Positions 17,520 through 25,287 of a stretch of 64,000 nt of DNA are shown here, one piece after another. The translations under genes and the position numbers were made by a program. The notes beneath the pieces were generated by a model. That model saw only the letters and a list, made by a program, of their open reading frames with translations. It had not been told where the DNA came from and did no database searches. The first letter of the stretch is position 1, and each line of letters starts with the position of its first letter. The DNA is from Pseudomonadota bacterium (GTDB lineage Bacteria; Bdellovibrionota; UBA1018; CAIMNF01): the NCBI GenBank assembly GCA_027491115.1, contig JAIXWV010000011.1, forward strand, positions 1 to 64,000. Reading direction: 5' to 3'.

Positions 17520-18007
17520 ACTGGGCACCGTTCAGGCCCTGCGCATCCGGCGAAAAGGCCCCCTACCCTCGGAGCCTCCAAACACCCGAGGGGCTCGGAG
17601 ACCGACTGCGCTTCGTCGCTTTTGCAGAAAAACAAGCGATGGAGGCCTTTCGTCTGGCCGCCCATCTGTTTCCAGATTCGTCGCCCCTCCAGCGTGAGAG
17701 CTGGCTCCGACTGTCAGATGAGGAGCTGAAACACTTGTCTTGGCTGCTCAAACGGATGGAGGAATTGGGAGTCGACCCCGGAGAGCGCCCTCAAAGCCTG
17801 GCGCTTTGGAACTCGTTTGACCGGTGTGAAACTGCCGATCAGTTCGCGGTGTTCATGTCCAATGCCGAGGAACGGGGTCGGATCGCAGGAGAACAATTCC
17901 ACGAAACCCTGAAATCAACGGATCCCGTGACAGCGGAAATCTTCCGCAAAATCGCCGAAGAAGAGGTCGAACACATCCGGATCGCTGAACGCGCGCTCCG
18001 TTCCTGA
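17492..18007 (+). CDS. Ferritin-like superfamily protein
   Basis: The predicted protein has 171 residues and is largely helical. Helices carry spaced acidic and histidine residues typical of ferritin-like di-iron folds: FAEKQAMEAFRLAAH, LSDEELKHLSWL, SNAEERGRIAGEQFHE and EEEVEHIRIAERAL. The frame is open upstream to 17321 inside the EVE gene. I chose the ATG at 17492, preceded by GGGAG. The specific family (rubrerythrin-, MiaE- or DUF455-like) cannot be settled; MiaE, a tRNA hydroxylase, would fit an EVE neighbour but this is speculative. Confidence 0.65.
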   Translation: MGRFSKAQVDWAPFRPCASGEKAPYPRSLQTPEGLGDRLRFVAFAEKQAMEAFRLAAHLFPDSSPLQRESWLRLSDEELKHLSWLLKRMEELGVDPGERPQSLALWNSFDRCETADQFAVFMSNAEERGRIAGEQFHETLKSTDPVTAEIFRKIAEEEVEHIRIAERALRS

Positions 18008-18049
18008 GCCGCGCTTTTCAAATCGTTGGGCACGGGGCACAATGGAGGG

Positions 18050-18772
18050 ATGAGACGCCATTCTGTTTTCCTGCTCATTCTGCTTCTCCCCATGCTCCTC
18101 TGTGCCTTCTCCGCCTCTGCCCAAGAAAGCGGAAGTCGATCCTCCGCTTTCGGATGGTCATCCAAGCGGGCCGAGGTCAGATCCCAGACCCGGTGGAGTC
18201 TCGACGATTGGCTCAAGCAAAGGGAGCGGATGAAATGGTCCGATCTTTGGCTCCAGATGAATTCACCTTCGCCTTATGAGTTCTTTTTGAGTGCCGGGCC
18301 CACCCTGGTTCCGGAGTCTGTCGGAAGGGGACGCGCCGTCCGTTACGGAGCGGGCGCCTATGTGACGATCTTCGGACTCGAATACGAGCGACAAAAGGTA
18401 TTCGAACCTGAGAATCACCTCCGCTTCCATATTCGTTTCCTCGGAAACAGTCTCCAGAACACCAGCCTGACCCTGCACTTCGGGATGAGGCAGAGGTCGG
18501 ATCTGGAAACCTTCAATCAATGGTATGCCGGACTCGACAGCCAGATTTATCTCCACAAGGTCTTCGGCCTCACCGCAGGCTACCGCTATCATCTGAGGAG
18601 CATCCCAACCAACCTATACGGCTCACCCTTCGGGCATCGACTCGAGGGTGGCCCCTTTCTGGATTACGGATTTCTCAGGATTTTTGCGAAATTCCTGGCC
18701 GAGACCGAAAACCGGAGCACCGGAATGGCCGGAGCTTACGGATGGAGCGGTGGCGTGCAAGTGTTCTTCTGA
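18050..18772 (+). CDS. Predicted outer-membrane or periplasmic barrel-like protein
   Basis: The protein has 240 residues from the ATG at 18050, with a signal peptide (RRHSVFLLILLLPMLLCAFSASAQ). The later part has alternating strand-like segments (LTLHFGMRQRS, GLTAGYRYHLRS) and ends in GGVQVFF with a terminal aromatic residue, consistent with a small outer-membrane barrel. No family is recognised. A TTG at 18026 is an alternative start, which would place the GGAGGG inside the coding region. It ends 1 base before the convergent dut gene. Confidence 0.65.
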   Translation: MRRHSVFLLILLLPMLLCAFSASAQESGSRSSAFGWSSKRAEVRSQTRWSLDDWLKQRERMKWSDLWLQMNSPSPYEFFLSAGPTLVPESVGRGRAVRYGAGAYVTIFGLEYERQKVFEPENHLRFHIRFLGNSLQNTSLTLHFGMRQRSDLETFNQWYAGLDSQIYLHKVFGLTAGYRYHLRSIPTNLYGSPFGHRLEGGPFLDYGFLRIFAKFLAETENRSTGMAGAYGWSGGVQVFF

Positions 18773-19195
18773 TCACTTGCCAGAACTGCCGAACCCACCG
18801 GTACCCCGTTCGGAGGAACTGAGTAACTCGACTTCCCGGGTCTGAGGCGTGGCAATCGGTTGAATCAAGAGCTGGGCGATCTTGTCGCCGGCCATGATTT
18901 CCTGAACCTCTTTCGAGAGATTCCATAGGATCACTCCCACCTCACCCCGGTAACCGGAGTCGATCACCCCACCGAGCGTCTTGATCCCGCGTTTTCCCAT
19001 CGAAGAGCGGTCCCACACCAAGCCCACAAAACCCGGATCGATCTCGATTGCAATCCCGGTTTTGAAGATCCGGCCTTCACCCGGCTGAAGGGCATGGCGC
19101 TCGAGTGAATGAAGGTCGAGTCCGGCGTCGTGCTCATAAGCACGGGAAGGAACTTTTGCAGCAGGATCGAGTTTCTGGATGTGCAGGGTTTTCAT
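18773..19195 (-). CDS. dut: Deoxyuridine 5'-triphosphate nucleotidohydrolase
   Basis: dUTPase hydrolyses dUTP to dUMP, keeping uracil out of DNA and feeding dTMP synthesis. All five motifs are present in 140 residues: HDAGLDLHS, DRSSMG, GGVIDSGYRGEV with the substrate-base tyrosine, GDKIAQLLI, and the C-terminal ERGTGGFGSSG arm that closes over the nucleotide. It lies downstream of the small secreted-protein gene and hisS on the minus strand. Confidence 0.96.
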   Translation of the reverse strand: MKTLHIQKLDPAAKVPSRAYEHDAGLDLHSLERHALQPGEGRIFKTGIAIEIDPGFVGLVWDRSSMGKRGIKTLGGVIDSGYRGEVGVILWNLSKEVQEIMAGDKIAQLLIQPIATPQTREVELLSSSERGTGGFGSSGK

Positions 19196-19208
19196 CGTTT
19201 TCTCCCGT

Positions 19209-19631
19209 TCAGTTCAGACGTAGAACCATTCTCAAACCGGACTCTTCGCCGGTGATGCTCTGATTGGCGTTGATGGTCCTGAGCCCGCCATCGGTGTTGA
19301 AATCGTAAAGGCTCGTGGCCCCATTACCGTTCACCCAGTAAAGGACCTCGTAAGTGACCTCGGGAGGTGAGGGATGCCGGTACCTAGAGACGGCGAGGTG
19401 CACGATGAACTTCCGGAAGCGACCCTTGCCGTTCTCGCACTTCACCGTCCAATCGTAGGGATTGTCTTCACGCTCCAGAAAATGCCGGCAATTCATCCGT
19501 TCCGCACCATCGAAAGTCTCGAACAGGAAACTCATCCGGTCGTTCGAAATCTTCACCGTATCTTTAACAGATCCGGCATGGGCTTGTCCGAAATCACTCC
19601 ACAACATCGCAAAAAGGAACAGAATCTTCAT
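19209..19631 (-). CDS. Small secreted protein, unknown function
   Basis: The protein has 140 residues with a probable signal peptide (MKILFLFAMLWSDFGQAHA). The mature part is strand-rich with two cysteines (MNCRHFL and VKCENGK) that could form a disulfide. No family is recognised. The ATG overlaps the hisS stop by 4 bases and the gene ends 13 bases before dut, so it probably sits in a hisS-dut transcript. Confidence 0.65.
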   Translation of the reverse strand: MKILFLFAMLWSDFGQAHAGSVKDTVKISNDRMSFLFETFDGAERMNCRHFLEREDNPYDWTVKCENGKGRFRKFIVHLAVSRYRHPSPPEVTYEVLYWVNGNGATSLYDFNTDGGLRTINANQSITGEESGLRMVLRLN

Positions 19632-20926
19632 ACCTTACCCCCGAGCAACGCCAATGCTTTGCTGACCACTTCCAACTTCGGTATCACGTACTGCTCGCCG
19701 GTTTTCAAGAACTTGAGCACAACCTTGCCCTCCTGGAGTTCGTTCTCTCCGAACAACACGGCCAATTTGGCCTCGTGCCGGTTGGCGAGCTTCAACTGCT
19801 GACCGAAACCGCCCTCGGAGAGCGGGGTCATCACATTGAATCCGGCGTTCCGGAGGGATCTGGCGACCTCTTCGGACAGACTTCGAAGAGACATCGAAGG
19901 AAGGGAAACGAACACGTCGATCTCGCTTTCAAACTTCGGCACCAAGCCATGGGTCTCGAGGAAGTTCTGGAGCGACACATCCCCCATACCGAACCCGACT
20001 CCCGACAAGGATTCTTTTCCGAAAATCCCCATCAAATTGTCGTACCGTCCGCCACCGAACATCGCCCGGTGATTCTCGGGACTCACATCATAAATCTCGA
20101 ATACGGTTCCAGTGTAATAGTCGAGCCCACGCATGATGGTCGGATCGAAGACCACTTGCTGTCCCACCCCGGACTCCTCGAGTGCACGAAACAAGGCCAC
20201 CAGATGTTCGGAACCGGCACAAGGCAGGTCGTTCCGGATTTGTTCCAGACTCGATGAAAAAAACTTCTCCAGCTCGGCGATTTTCGACTCTTGCAAGCCC
20301 GCTTCGATCAGCCAGCCCCTGAACTTCGCTTCGTCAACTTTGGCTCGGGCATCGATCGCTTTCACCACTTTGTGAGCTTGGTCCGTGGTGAGCTCCATCC
20401 GCTTGTTGAAAAACTCGTCCATCAGTTGCCGGTGATTCACCCGAACCTGCATCCGTTCACCGCCTTCGAAGGCCCGCATGATTTCGACGGCGAGAGTGAG
20501 GACTTCGGTCTCGGCCAGCAAGGGATCGCCCCCGAGCACGTCCACATTTAACTGCCAATGCTCGCGGAGCCTTCCCCGTTGGGGGCGCTCGTAACGCCAA
20601 AGGTTCGGAATGCTGAACAAACGGACCGGTCTCGCCAGTTCGTGGATCTTAGCCGCCACCATCCGCGCCATCGTCGGGGTCATCTCCGGACGGACGGCGA
20701 TCTTGCGCCCCCCCCGATCTTCCATATGATAGAGCTGCTGATTCACGATCTCCTCGCCCGTCTTGGCGGCGTAGAGATCGAAACTCTCCAACATGGGCCC
20801 ACCGTACTCGCGATAACCGAACGAGCGGACTGTGGAGGAGAGCTTGCCGAACATCCAGTTCCTGAACTGCATGTCTTGTGGATAAAAATCCCGCGTCCCT
20901 TTGTAAGACTCTGTAGAAAGCGCCAT
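19628..20926 (-). CDS. hisS: Histidyl-tRNA synthetase
   Basis: This class II synthetase charges tRNA-His. Motif 1 region is KGTRDFYPQDM. Motif 2 is seen as AVRPEMTPTMARM followed by FSIPNLWRYERPQRGRLREHWQLNVD. The histidine-binding motif is GLDYYTGTVFEIY, and motif 3 is GVGFGMGDVSL. The C-terminal anticodon-binding domain follows from about residue 330. Length is 432. The wording RPEMTPT instead of RPEGT is the long-branch HisRS type found in several non-gammaproteobacterial groups. It is divergent from serB, with 69 bases between starts. Confidence 0.95.
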   Translation of the reverse strand: MALSTESYKGTRDFYPQDMQFRNWMFGKLSSTVRSFGYREYGGPMLESFDLYAAKTGEEIVNQQLYHMEDRGGRKIAVRPEMTPTMARMVAAKIHELARPVRLFSIPNLWRYERPQRGRLREHWQLNVDVLGGDPLLAETEVLTLAVEIMRAFEGGERMQVRVNHRQLMDEFFNKRMELTTDQAHKVVKAIDARAKVDEAKFRGWLIEAGLQESKIAELEKFFSSSLEQIRNDLPCAGSEHLVALFRALEESGVGQQVVFDPTIMRGLDYYTGTVFEIYDVSPENHRAMFGGGRYDNLMGIFGKESLSGVGFGMGDVSLQNFLETHGLVPKFESEIDVFVSLPSMSLRSLSEEVARSLRNAGFNVMTPLSEGGFGQQLKLANRHEAKLAVLFGENELQEGKVVLKFLKTGEQYVIPKLEVVSKALALLGGKV

Positions 20927-20995
20927 GATTCAAAGAGTTATCAATGCTCTTCCCGCTTGCCAAGGGATGTTTTTCCCTGAAATACTGGGACAAAC

Positions 20996-21943
20996 TTGGA
21001 CACCTGCGAGCCGCACACTCTCATCTGGATCAGCCCCGTCGTCCCCCAGACCCAACTGGAGGGATTGTACCATTGGATCAACCTCCACCTGACCGACTCG
21101 GGATTGCTTCCTTTGACCTCGTTTTCGAAAATCCGGACCCGGCTCGTGTCCGAACCCAAAGAGGCTCTCCGCCTCGAACTCGACATCCGGACACCGGGCG
21201 ACCCGGACGCCGTCCTCCGGTTCAAAGAACTGGTCTGGATGGAGCTGTTCGCCGGGAGTTTCCCTCTCGAACGTCCGTATGCCCTGTCTCTCCGCGAAGA
21301 AACGGTGGGTCGATCACCGTTCAAATTGGCCTGTTTTGACATGGACAGTACGCTGATCAACGAAGAGGTGATCGACGAGATCGCGCGGACCCGAGGCCTC
21401 TATGAAGAGGTCGCCACCATCACCGAGCGGGCTATGCAGGGTGGCCTCGATTTCAGTCAGTCCCTGAGAGAAAGAGTGGCCCTCTTCCGGGGCATGCCGA
21501 AAGCTGCAGCCGAGGGAATCATCCCACTTCTCAGCGTGAGTCCCGGAGGTGAAAAACTCCTGGACTACTTCCGCTTCAAAGGAATCCACACCGCCGTTGT
21601 GAGCGGCGGGTTCGAGTTCATCTTGAAACATTTCCAGAAAAAGCTGTTCCTCGATCAGGTCTACGGGAATGTTCTCGAGACAGACGATGATGAATGCTTC
21701 ACTGGAAAAGTCGAGGATCCCGTTGTGGACGCGACGTACAAACAGAAATTGGTCCACCGCATGAAGGAGAACTATGGTGCCTCGCGCTCTGAAACCATCG
21801 TCATCGGTGACGGCGCCAATGATCTTCAAATGATGAAGGAAGCCGGCATTTCGGTTTCATTTTGCGGCAAACCCAAACTGACCGCTGCAGTGAATACCTG
21901 GATTCTCGACCGCAACCTGCTGTGGATCAAGGTACTCTTATGA
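20996..21943 (+). CDS. serB: Phosphoserine phosphatase
   Basis: SerB dephosphorylates O-phosphoserine in serine synthesis. The HAD core is clear: FDMDSTLINEEVIDEIA with the nucleophile Asp, VSGGFEFIL, and IGDGANDLQMMKEAG. The roughly 100 residues before the core are a SerB-type N-terminal extension. An upstream in-frame stop at 20978 leaves a TTG at 20996 as the first possible start; no ATG lies close to it in frame. The stop overlaps the next gene's ATG by 4 bases. Confidence 0.9.
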   Translation: MDTCEPHTLIWISPVVPQTQLEGLYHWINLHLTDSGLLPLTSFSKIRTRLVSEPKEALRLELDIRTPGDPDAVLRFKELVWMELFAGSFPLERPYALSLREETVGRSPFKLACFDMDSTLINEEVIDEIARTRGLYEEVATITERAMQGGLDFSQSLRERVALFRGMPKAAAEGIIPLLSVSPGGEKLLDYFRFKGIHTAVVSGGFEFILKHFQKKLFLDQVYGNVLETDDDECFTGKVEDPVVDATYKQKLVHRMKENYGASRSETIVIGDGANDLQMMKEAGISVSFCGKPKLTAAVNTWILDRNLLWIKVLL

Positions 21944-22308
21944 ACATGCAACAGGCCCCTGAACCGCGCAATATTCCTCTCGACCTCTTCCTCACCCTGC
22001 TCACCTGCGGGATTTGGAACATGGTCGTCCAGAAGTCCCAGTTTGAGTATTTGAACCGCGAACTGAAGGAGGAAAAATACTCTCTCTGGAAGACCGTGCT
22101 CTGGACACTCCTCACCTGCGGCATTTACATGCTGGTGATTGAGTACCGGAAAGCCAGGGATTGGGAGCGAATCTCGGGACAGTCGGGTGATACCGATGCG
22201 ATCCTCGCCTTGACCCTGGGATTTCTAGGCCTCACTTTTGTTTTCGATGCAATCCTGCAGGACAAAATCAACCGCCGAATCGACCAAGAAAACGCCTTCA
22301 GACCCTAA
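21940..22308 (+). CDS. DUF4234-like small membrane protein
   Basis: The protein has 122 residues with three predicted membrane segments. Two repeats of a similar segment, LTLLTCGIWNMVV and WTLLTCGIYMLVI, match the DUF4234 pattern (L-T-x-G-I-Y/W). A third hydrophobic segment is LALTLGFLGLTFVFDAI. Function of the family is not known to me. The ATG at 21940 overlaps the serB stop (ATGA), which decides the start against a longer frame from 21862. Confidence 0.75.
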   Translation: MNMQQAPEPRNIPLDLFLTLLTCGIWNMVVQKSQFEYLNRELKEEKYSLWKTVLWTLLTCGIYMLVIEYRKARDWERISGQSGDTDAILALTLGFLGLTFVFDAILQDKINRRIDQENAFRP

Positions 22309-22349
22309 AAAAATTTAGGCCCGACCTCTGGCTAAAGAAGTCGGGCCTA
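22307..22349 (-). terminator. Rho-independent terminator after rpmG-rpmE2
   Basis: A perfect 10-base stem (22316-22325 with 22340-22349, TAGGCCCGAC and its complement) encloses a 14-base loop. Read on the minus strand, a run of seven U follows after three A. It lies 42 bases past the L31 stop. The stem may also end serB-DUF4234 transcripts from the other side. Confidence 0.85.
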
Positions 22350-22391
22350 GGCAATCGTCGCTTGCGCGACGCTCACCAATGGAGGAACTGT

Positions 22392-22643
22392 TTACTTTTT
22401 GAGGTTCTTGTACTTGTTCATGAACTTCTCAACGCGTCCGGTGGTGTCAACGCGCTTGTCGGTTCCGGTATAAAACGGATGCGACTTGGAAGAAACTTCG
22501 ACCTTGAACAAAGGATACTCTTTGCCATCTTCCCATACGATGGTTTCTTTGGTTGCGATCGTCGAACGGGTCATAAATGCGAAACCGCTCTGCAGATCCT
22601 TGAAAATGACTTCACGGTAAACCGGGTGCATATTTTCTTGCAT
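22392..22643 (-). CDS. rpmE2: 50S ribosomal protein L31, type B (zinc-free)
   Basis: This 83-residue protein of the large ribosomal subunit matches type B L31: [47 protein letters not shown] and RVEKFMNKY. It has no cysteines, so it cannot bind the zinc that type A L31 carries. It follows rpmG by 15 bases and is the last gene before the terminator at 22307-22349. Confidence 0.95.
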   Translation of the reverse strand: MQENMHPVYREVIFKDLQSGFAFMTRSTIATKETIVWEDGKEYPLFKVEVSSKSHPFYTGTDKRVDTTGRVEKFMNKYKNLKK

Positions 22644-22658
22644 GATCAGACTCCTTGA

Positions 22659-22829
22659 TTACTTCTTCGAGTGGGACGGCATCTTGGTTTCAGTGAAGAG
22701 CACATGCTTGCGCACGATAGGATCGTACTTCTTCAGCTGGATCTTGTCCGTCTGCTTTTGCTTGTTTTTGGTCGTATAGTAGCTATACCCGGTTTTTGCT
22801 GAAGAAATCAGCCTTACTTTTTCACGCAT
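22659..22829 (-). CDS. rpmG: 50S ribosomal protein L33 (zinc-free)
   Basis: This 56-residue L33 of the large subunit reads [35 protein letters not shown] and [11 protein letters not shown]. The CxxC pairs of zinc-binding L33 are replaced, so this is a zinc-independent form. The frame is open upstream to 22904, but the ATG at 22829 gives the standard N-terminus. It is followed by rpmE2. The 130 bases upstream should hold its promoter. They also contain a short hairpin at 22903-22918 (AACCAG/CTGGTT). Confidence 0.93.
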   Translation of the reverse strand: MREKVRLISSAKTGYSYYTTKNKQKQTDKIQLKKYDPIVRKHVLFTETKMPSHSKK

Positions 22830-22960
22830 GATTCGGTTTTCCGTCAAATTCGGCCCGGAAGAAAAACAAATTTTCTTCGATGAACTGCTGACACACAGCC
22901 ACAACCAGACCGCTGGTTATTTCACTTTAGTGTTGAGACTTTAGGACAAGTTCCCGGAAA

Positions 22961-24412
22961 TTACAAGAAAGACATCAGGAGTTTGATGTCCTCGTCCTCG
23001 AAACGCATGCCCCCACCGAAAAAAGAGGAAAACTGACCGTTGGCCCTACGGAATCCCTCGACCCCGCCGGTGAGGTAAAATATTGAAATTGGTTGGAAAA
23101 CGGCATAAATCCGTCCATCTGGCTCAGCGCTCCAAATCCCATTCAAGGTCTTGGCTCGGAAATAGAGATCCCCCACCAACTGGAATTGCTGCGGGCTGTC
23201 AGAAGGGCCAAGTCCAATCCCGACACGAGTAGCACCATCCCCGCGGAGGAGGCCGACCGCCACATCGAACCGCTCCTTGAAGATCTTTCCGAGCATCAGG
23301 GAGAAGTTGAAACCACCCTGGTTCTGAACTGTGGTGCGGACCACATTCGTCACTCCTGAAACCTCGGTGGTCGTGGTGCTCTGGGTGAAATAACCCCTTG
23401 GATCCATGTCCACCCCGAGCAAGTAGTACCGTGAAGGCTTCGGATAAATGGAGAGCATCACACTGGCACGACCTGCATTGTAAGCCGGCAGCTGATGAAT
23501 CCCGAGGTTCACTTCGAGCTTCATCTCGCTCGCCCTTCCGAGGAGCTTGTTCAGACTTTGCATCGCCTTCTTGAGCTCTTCCGCATAGACGGGATCATTC
23601 AATACCATCCCAACCGAGCCCTGACCTTGATTGATCCGGGTCATCTGATCACGCATCTGCTCGATCGCATCCTCAAGCTTCATGAGAGAACGCTGGGCGG
23701 TCTGAGTTAGGCCCCCTTGTGGTGAAAAGGTCCGAGAGGCCTCTTCGAGGGTCTTGTTCAGCTGCCGGATGGTCCCGCGAATCTCCTCCGGATTGATCGA
23801 ATCCTTGAGGGAACGCGTGAGGGACTTCATCTCGCTCATCAAGGCTTCCATATCGGTCGATTTTTCGCCCACAGGAACACTCCGGGTACTTCCCCCTTCG
23901 GCGGCCTGCGCTTCCGCAGCATTGGCTTCAGCAGCACTCGCTGAAGCTGGAGACAGCCAATCGTGTATAGATTTCAGAATTCTCATCGACGACGACTTCG
24001 AGTCTTCAGGGGTGGGAGCCTTCACCTTATCGTAAACTTTATCGCCGATGTACTTAACCGGCTTCAACTCCAGAAAGCGGTCTCCCAAGAACCCTTCGCT
24101 CCTCACATAAGCACGGGTGTCGGTTTGGATCTCTACCGGAGCAGTGATGCACAGCTGAAGACTCACACCGGAATTCACCAAGCCGAAATCGGCGATGTAG
24201 CCTATCTCCAGACCAAGCGATTTTACGGGCGATTTCACTTTCAGTCCGGTGGCGTCCTCCACCGTAACCTGAATCGGCTCACAAGTGCGCCACCAGTAGG
24301 GCCGATTGTTGATGTATACCGTGAGTCCGCCCAGAAACCCGAGTCCCAGCAGGGTGAAGAATCCGACTTTGAGCTTGGTTGTCTTGCTTGCAGCGTTTGC
24401 GTTTGCCATCAA
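22961..24412 (-). CDS. mlaD: MlaD-type MCE lipid-transport protein with barrel-like C-terminal region
   Basis: The protein has 483 residues. One N-terminal membrane anchor (KLKVGFFTLLGLGFLGGLTVYI) is followed by a single MCE domain at about 40-120 (TGLKVKSPVKSLGLEIGYI, TRAYVRSEGFLGDRFLEL). Residues 175-290 are helical and probably coiled coil. The last 180 or so residues are strand-rich (GGFNFSLMLGKIF, GVGIGLGP-like repeats) and end in KLLMSFL, which suggests a membrane barrel or barrel-like domain. MCE proteins bridge lipid transport across the periplasm. It lies 10 bases after mlaE. No mlaF, mlaB or mlaC is nearby. Confidence 0.85.
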   Translation of the reverse strand: MMANANAASKTTKLKVGFFTLLGLGFLGGLTVYINNRPYWWRTCEPIQVTVEDATGLKVKSPVKSLGLEIGYIADFGLVNSGVSLQLCITAPVEIQTDTRAYVRSEGFLGDRFLELKPVKYIGDKVYDKVKAPTPEDSKSSSMRILKSIHDWLSPASASAAEANAAEAQAAEGGSTRSVPVGEKSTDMEALMSEMKSLTRSLKDSINPEEIRGTIRQLNKTLEEASRTFSPQGGLTQTAQRSLMKLEDAIEQMRDQMTRINQGQGSVGMVLNDPVYAEELKKAMQSLNKLLGRASEMKLEVNLGIHQLPAYNAGRASVMLSIYPKPSRYYLLGVDMDPRGYFTQSTTTTEVSGVTNVVRTTVQNQGGFNFSLMLGKIFKERFDVAVGLLRGDGATRVGIGLGPSDSPQQFQLVGDLYFRAKTLNGIWSAEPDGRIYAVFQPISIFYLTGGVEGFRRANGQFSSFFGGGMRFEDEDIKLLMSFL

Positions 24413-24422
24413 ATCCTCGTTG

Positions 24423-25205
24423 TCATTTCAAAATCAGTTGGCTTCCCCGAAGCGGAAGAATCATGGTCCAAAAGTAATCAAGAAGCAGAATCGTGAGACA
24501 GGCCGCCACCACAGTGGATCGGGTCGACAAACCAACAGAGCGGGCTCCCCCGCTGGCACGGAATCCGTAAAAACAACCCATCAGTGAAAGTGCGGCACCA
24601 AAGGAAATGCTCTTCATCAGACAGTGAAGCAAATCAATCCAGTCCGTCCACTGTCGGAAGCCCTTCCAAAAAACGGGATAACTCAGATCCAAGACCCCAC
24701 ATGCAATCAATGACGAGGCCAGGGTCGCTACTCCCCCGAACAAAAATGCCAACAAGGGCATCATCGTCGCACCGGCGAGAACCCGTGGCACCACCAGATA
24801 TTCATGGGGATTCACCCCCATTACCTCGAGAGCATCGATCTGCTCTGTCACCCGCATGCTCGCAATTTCAGCACCAATGCCGGCACCGGCACGTCCGGTT
24901 ACCATGATGGCTCCGATCACCGGTGCCATCTCGCGGAAAATCCCCACCCCGAGTGTCCCACCCACCAATGCTTGCGCGCCAAAAAGTTCGAATGACTTGT
25001 ACAACTGGTACCCGAGCACGGCTCCGATGAAGATTGCCGCGACAGTCAGGATACCAAGACTGCTCACCCCGATGAACTCACACTGATTGAGAAAGATTCC
25101 GGAACGCCTTCCGGCATGCCCCAAGCTTTGGAAGGTTCGTGCGGTGAAGAGTGTGAATTCACCCAGCCATTCCATCCATTTTCTGAATCCGTACGCGAGT
25201 TTCAA
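24423..25205 (-). CDS. mlaE: MlaE-family ABC lipid transporter permease
   Basis: This 260-residue inner-membrane permease has the MlaE (COG0767) marks: a membrane-parallel N-terminal helix region, QLYKSFELFGAQALVGG, FREMAPVIGAIMVTGRAGAGIGAEIASM, TEQIDALEVMGVNPHEYLVVPRV, and an SFGAALSLMGCFYGFRASGG segment near the end. It works with an MlaF-type ATPase and an MCE protein to move phospholipids between membranes. mlaD follows directly; the ATPase must be encoded elsewhere. Confidence 0.93.
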   Translation of the reverse strand: MKLAYGFRKWMEWLGEFTLFTARTFQSLGHAGRRSGIFLNQCEFIGVSSLGILTVAAIFIGAVLGYQLYKSFELFGAQALVGGTLGVGIFREMAPVIGAIMVTGRAGAGIGAEIASMRVTEQIDALEVMGVNPHEYLVVPRVLAGATMMPLLAFLFGGVATLASSLIACGVLDLSYPVFWKGFRQWTDWIDLLHCLMKSISFGAALSLMGCFYGFRASGGARSVGLSTRSTVVAACLTILLLDYFWTMILPLRGSQLILK

Positions 25206-25287
25206 GGTTTCTCCATTATGGACCCGTGCCCCACATCCTGAAAAGCGAAAAACCTTGGGATGTCAACATTCTGCCGCGCCAGGACTC

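Noticed and set aside
22903-22918. Hairpin AACCAG/CTGGTT as mlaD terminator
   Set aside because: Only six base pairs and no following U run; kept as a note under rpmG only.
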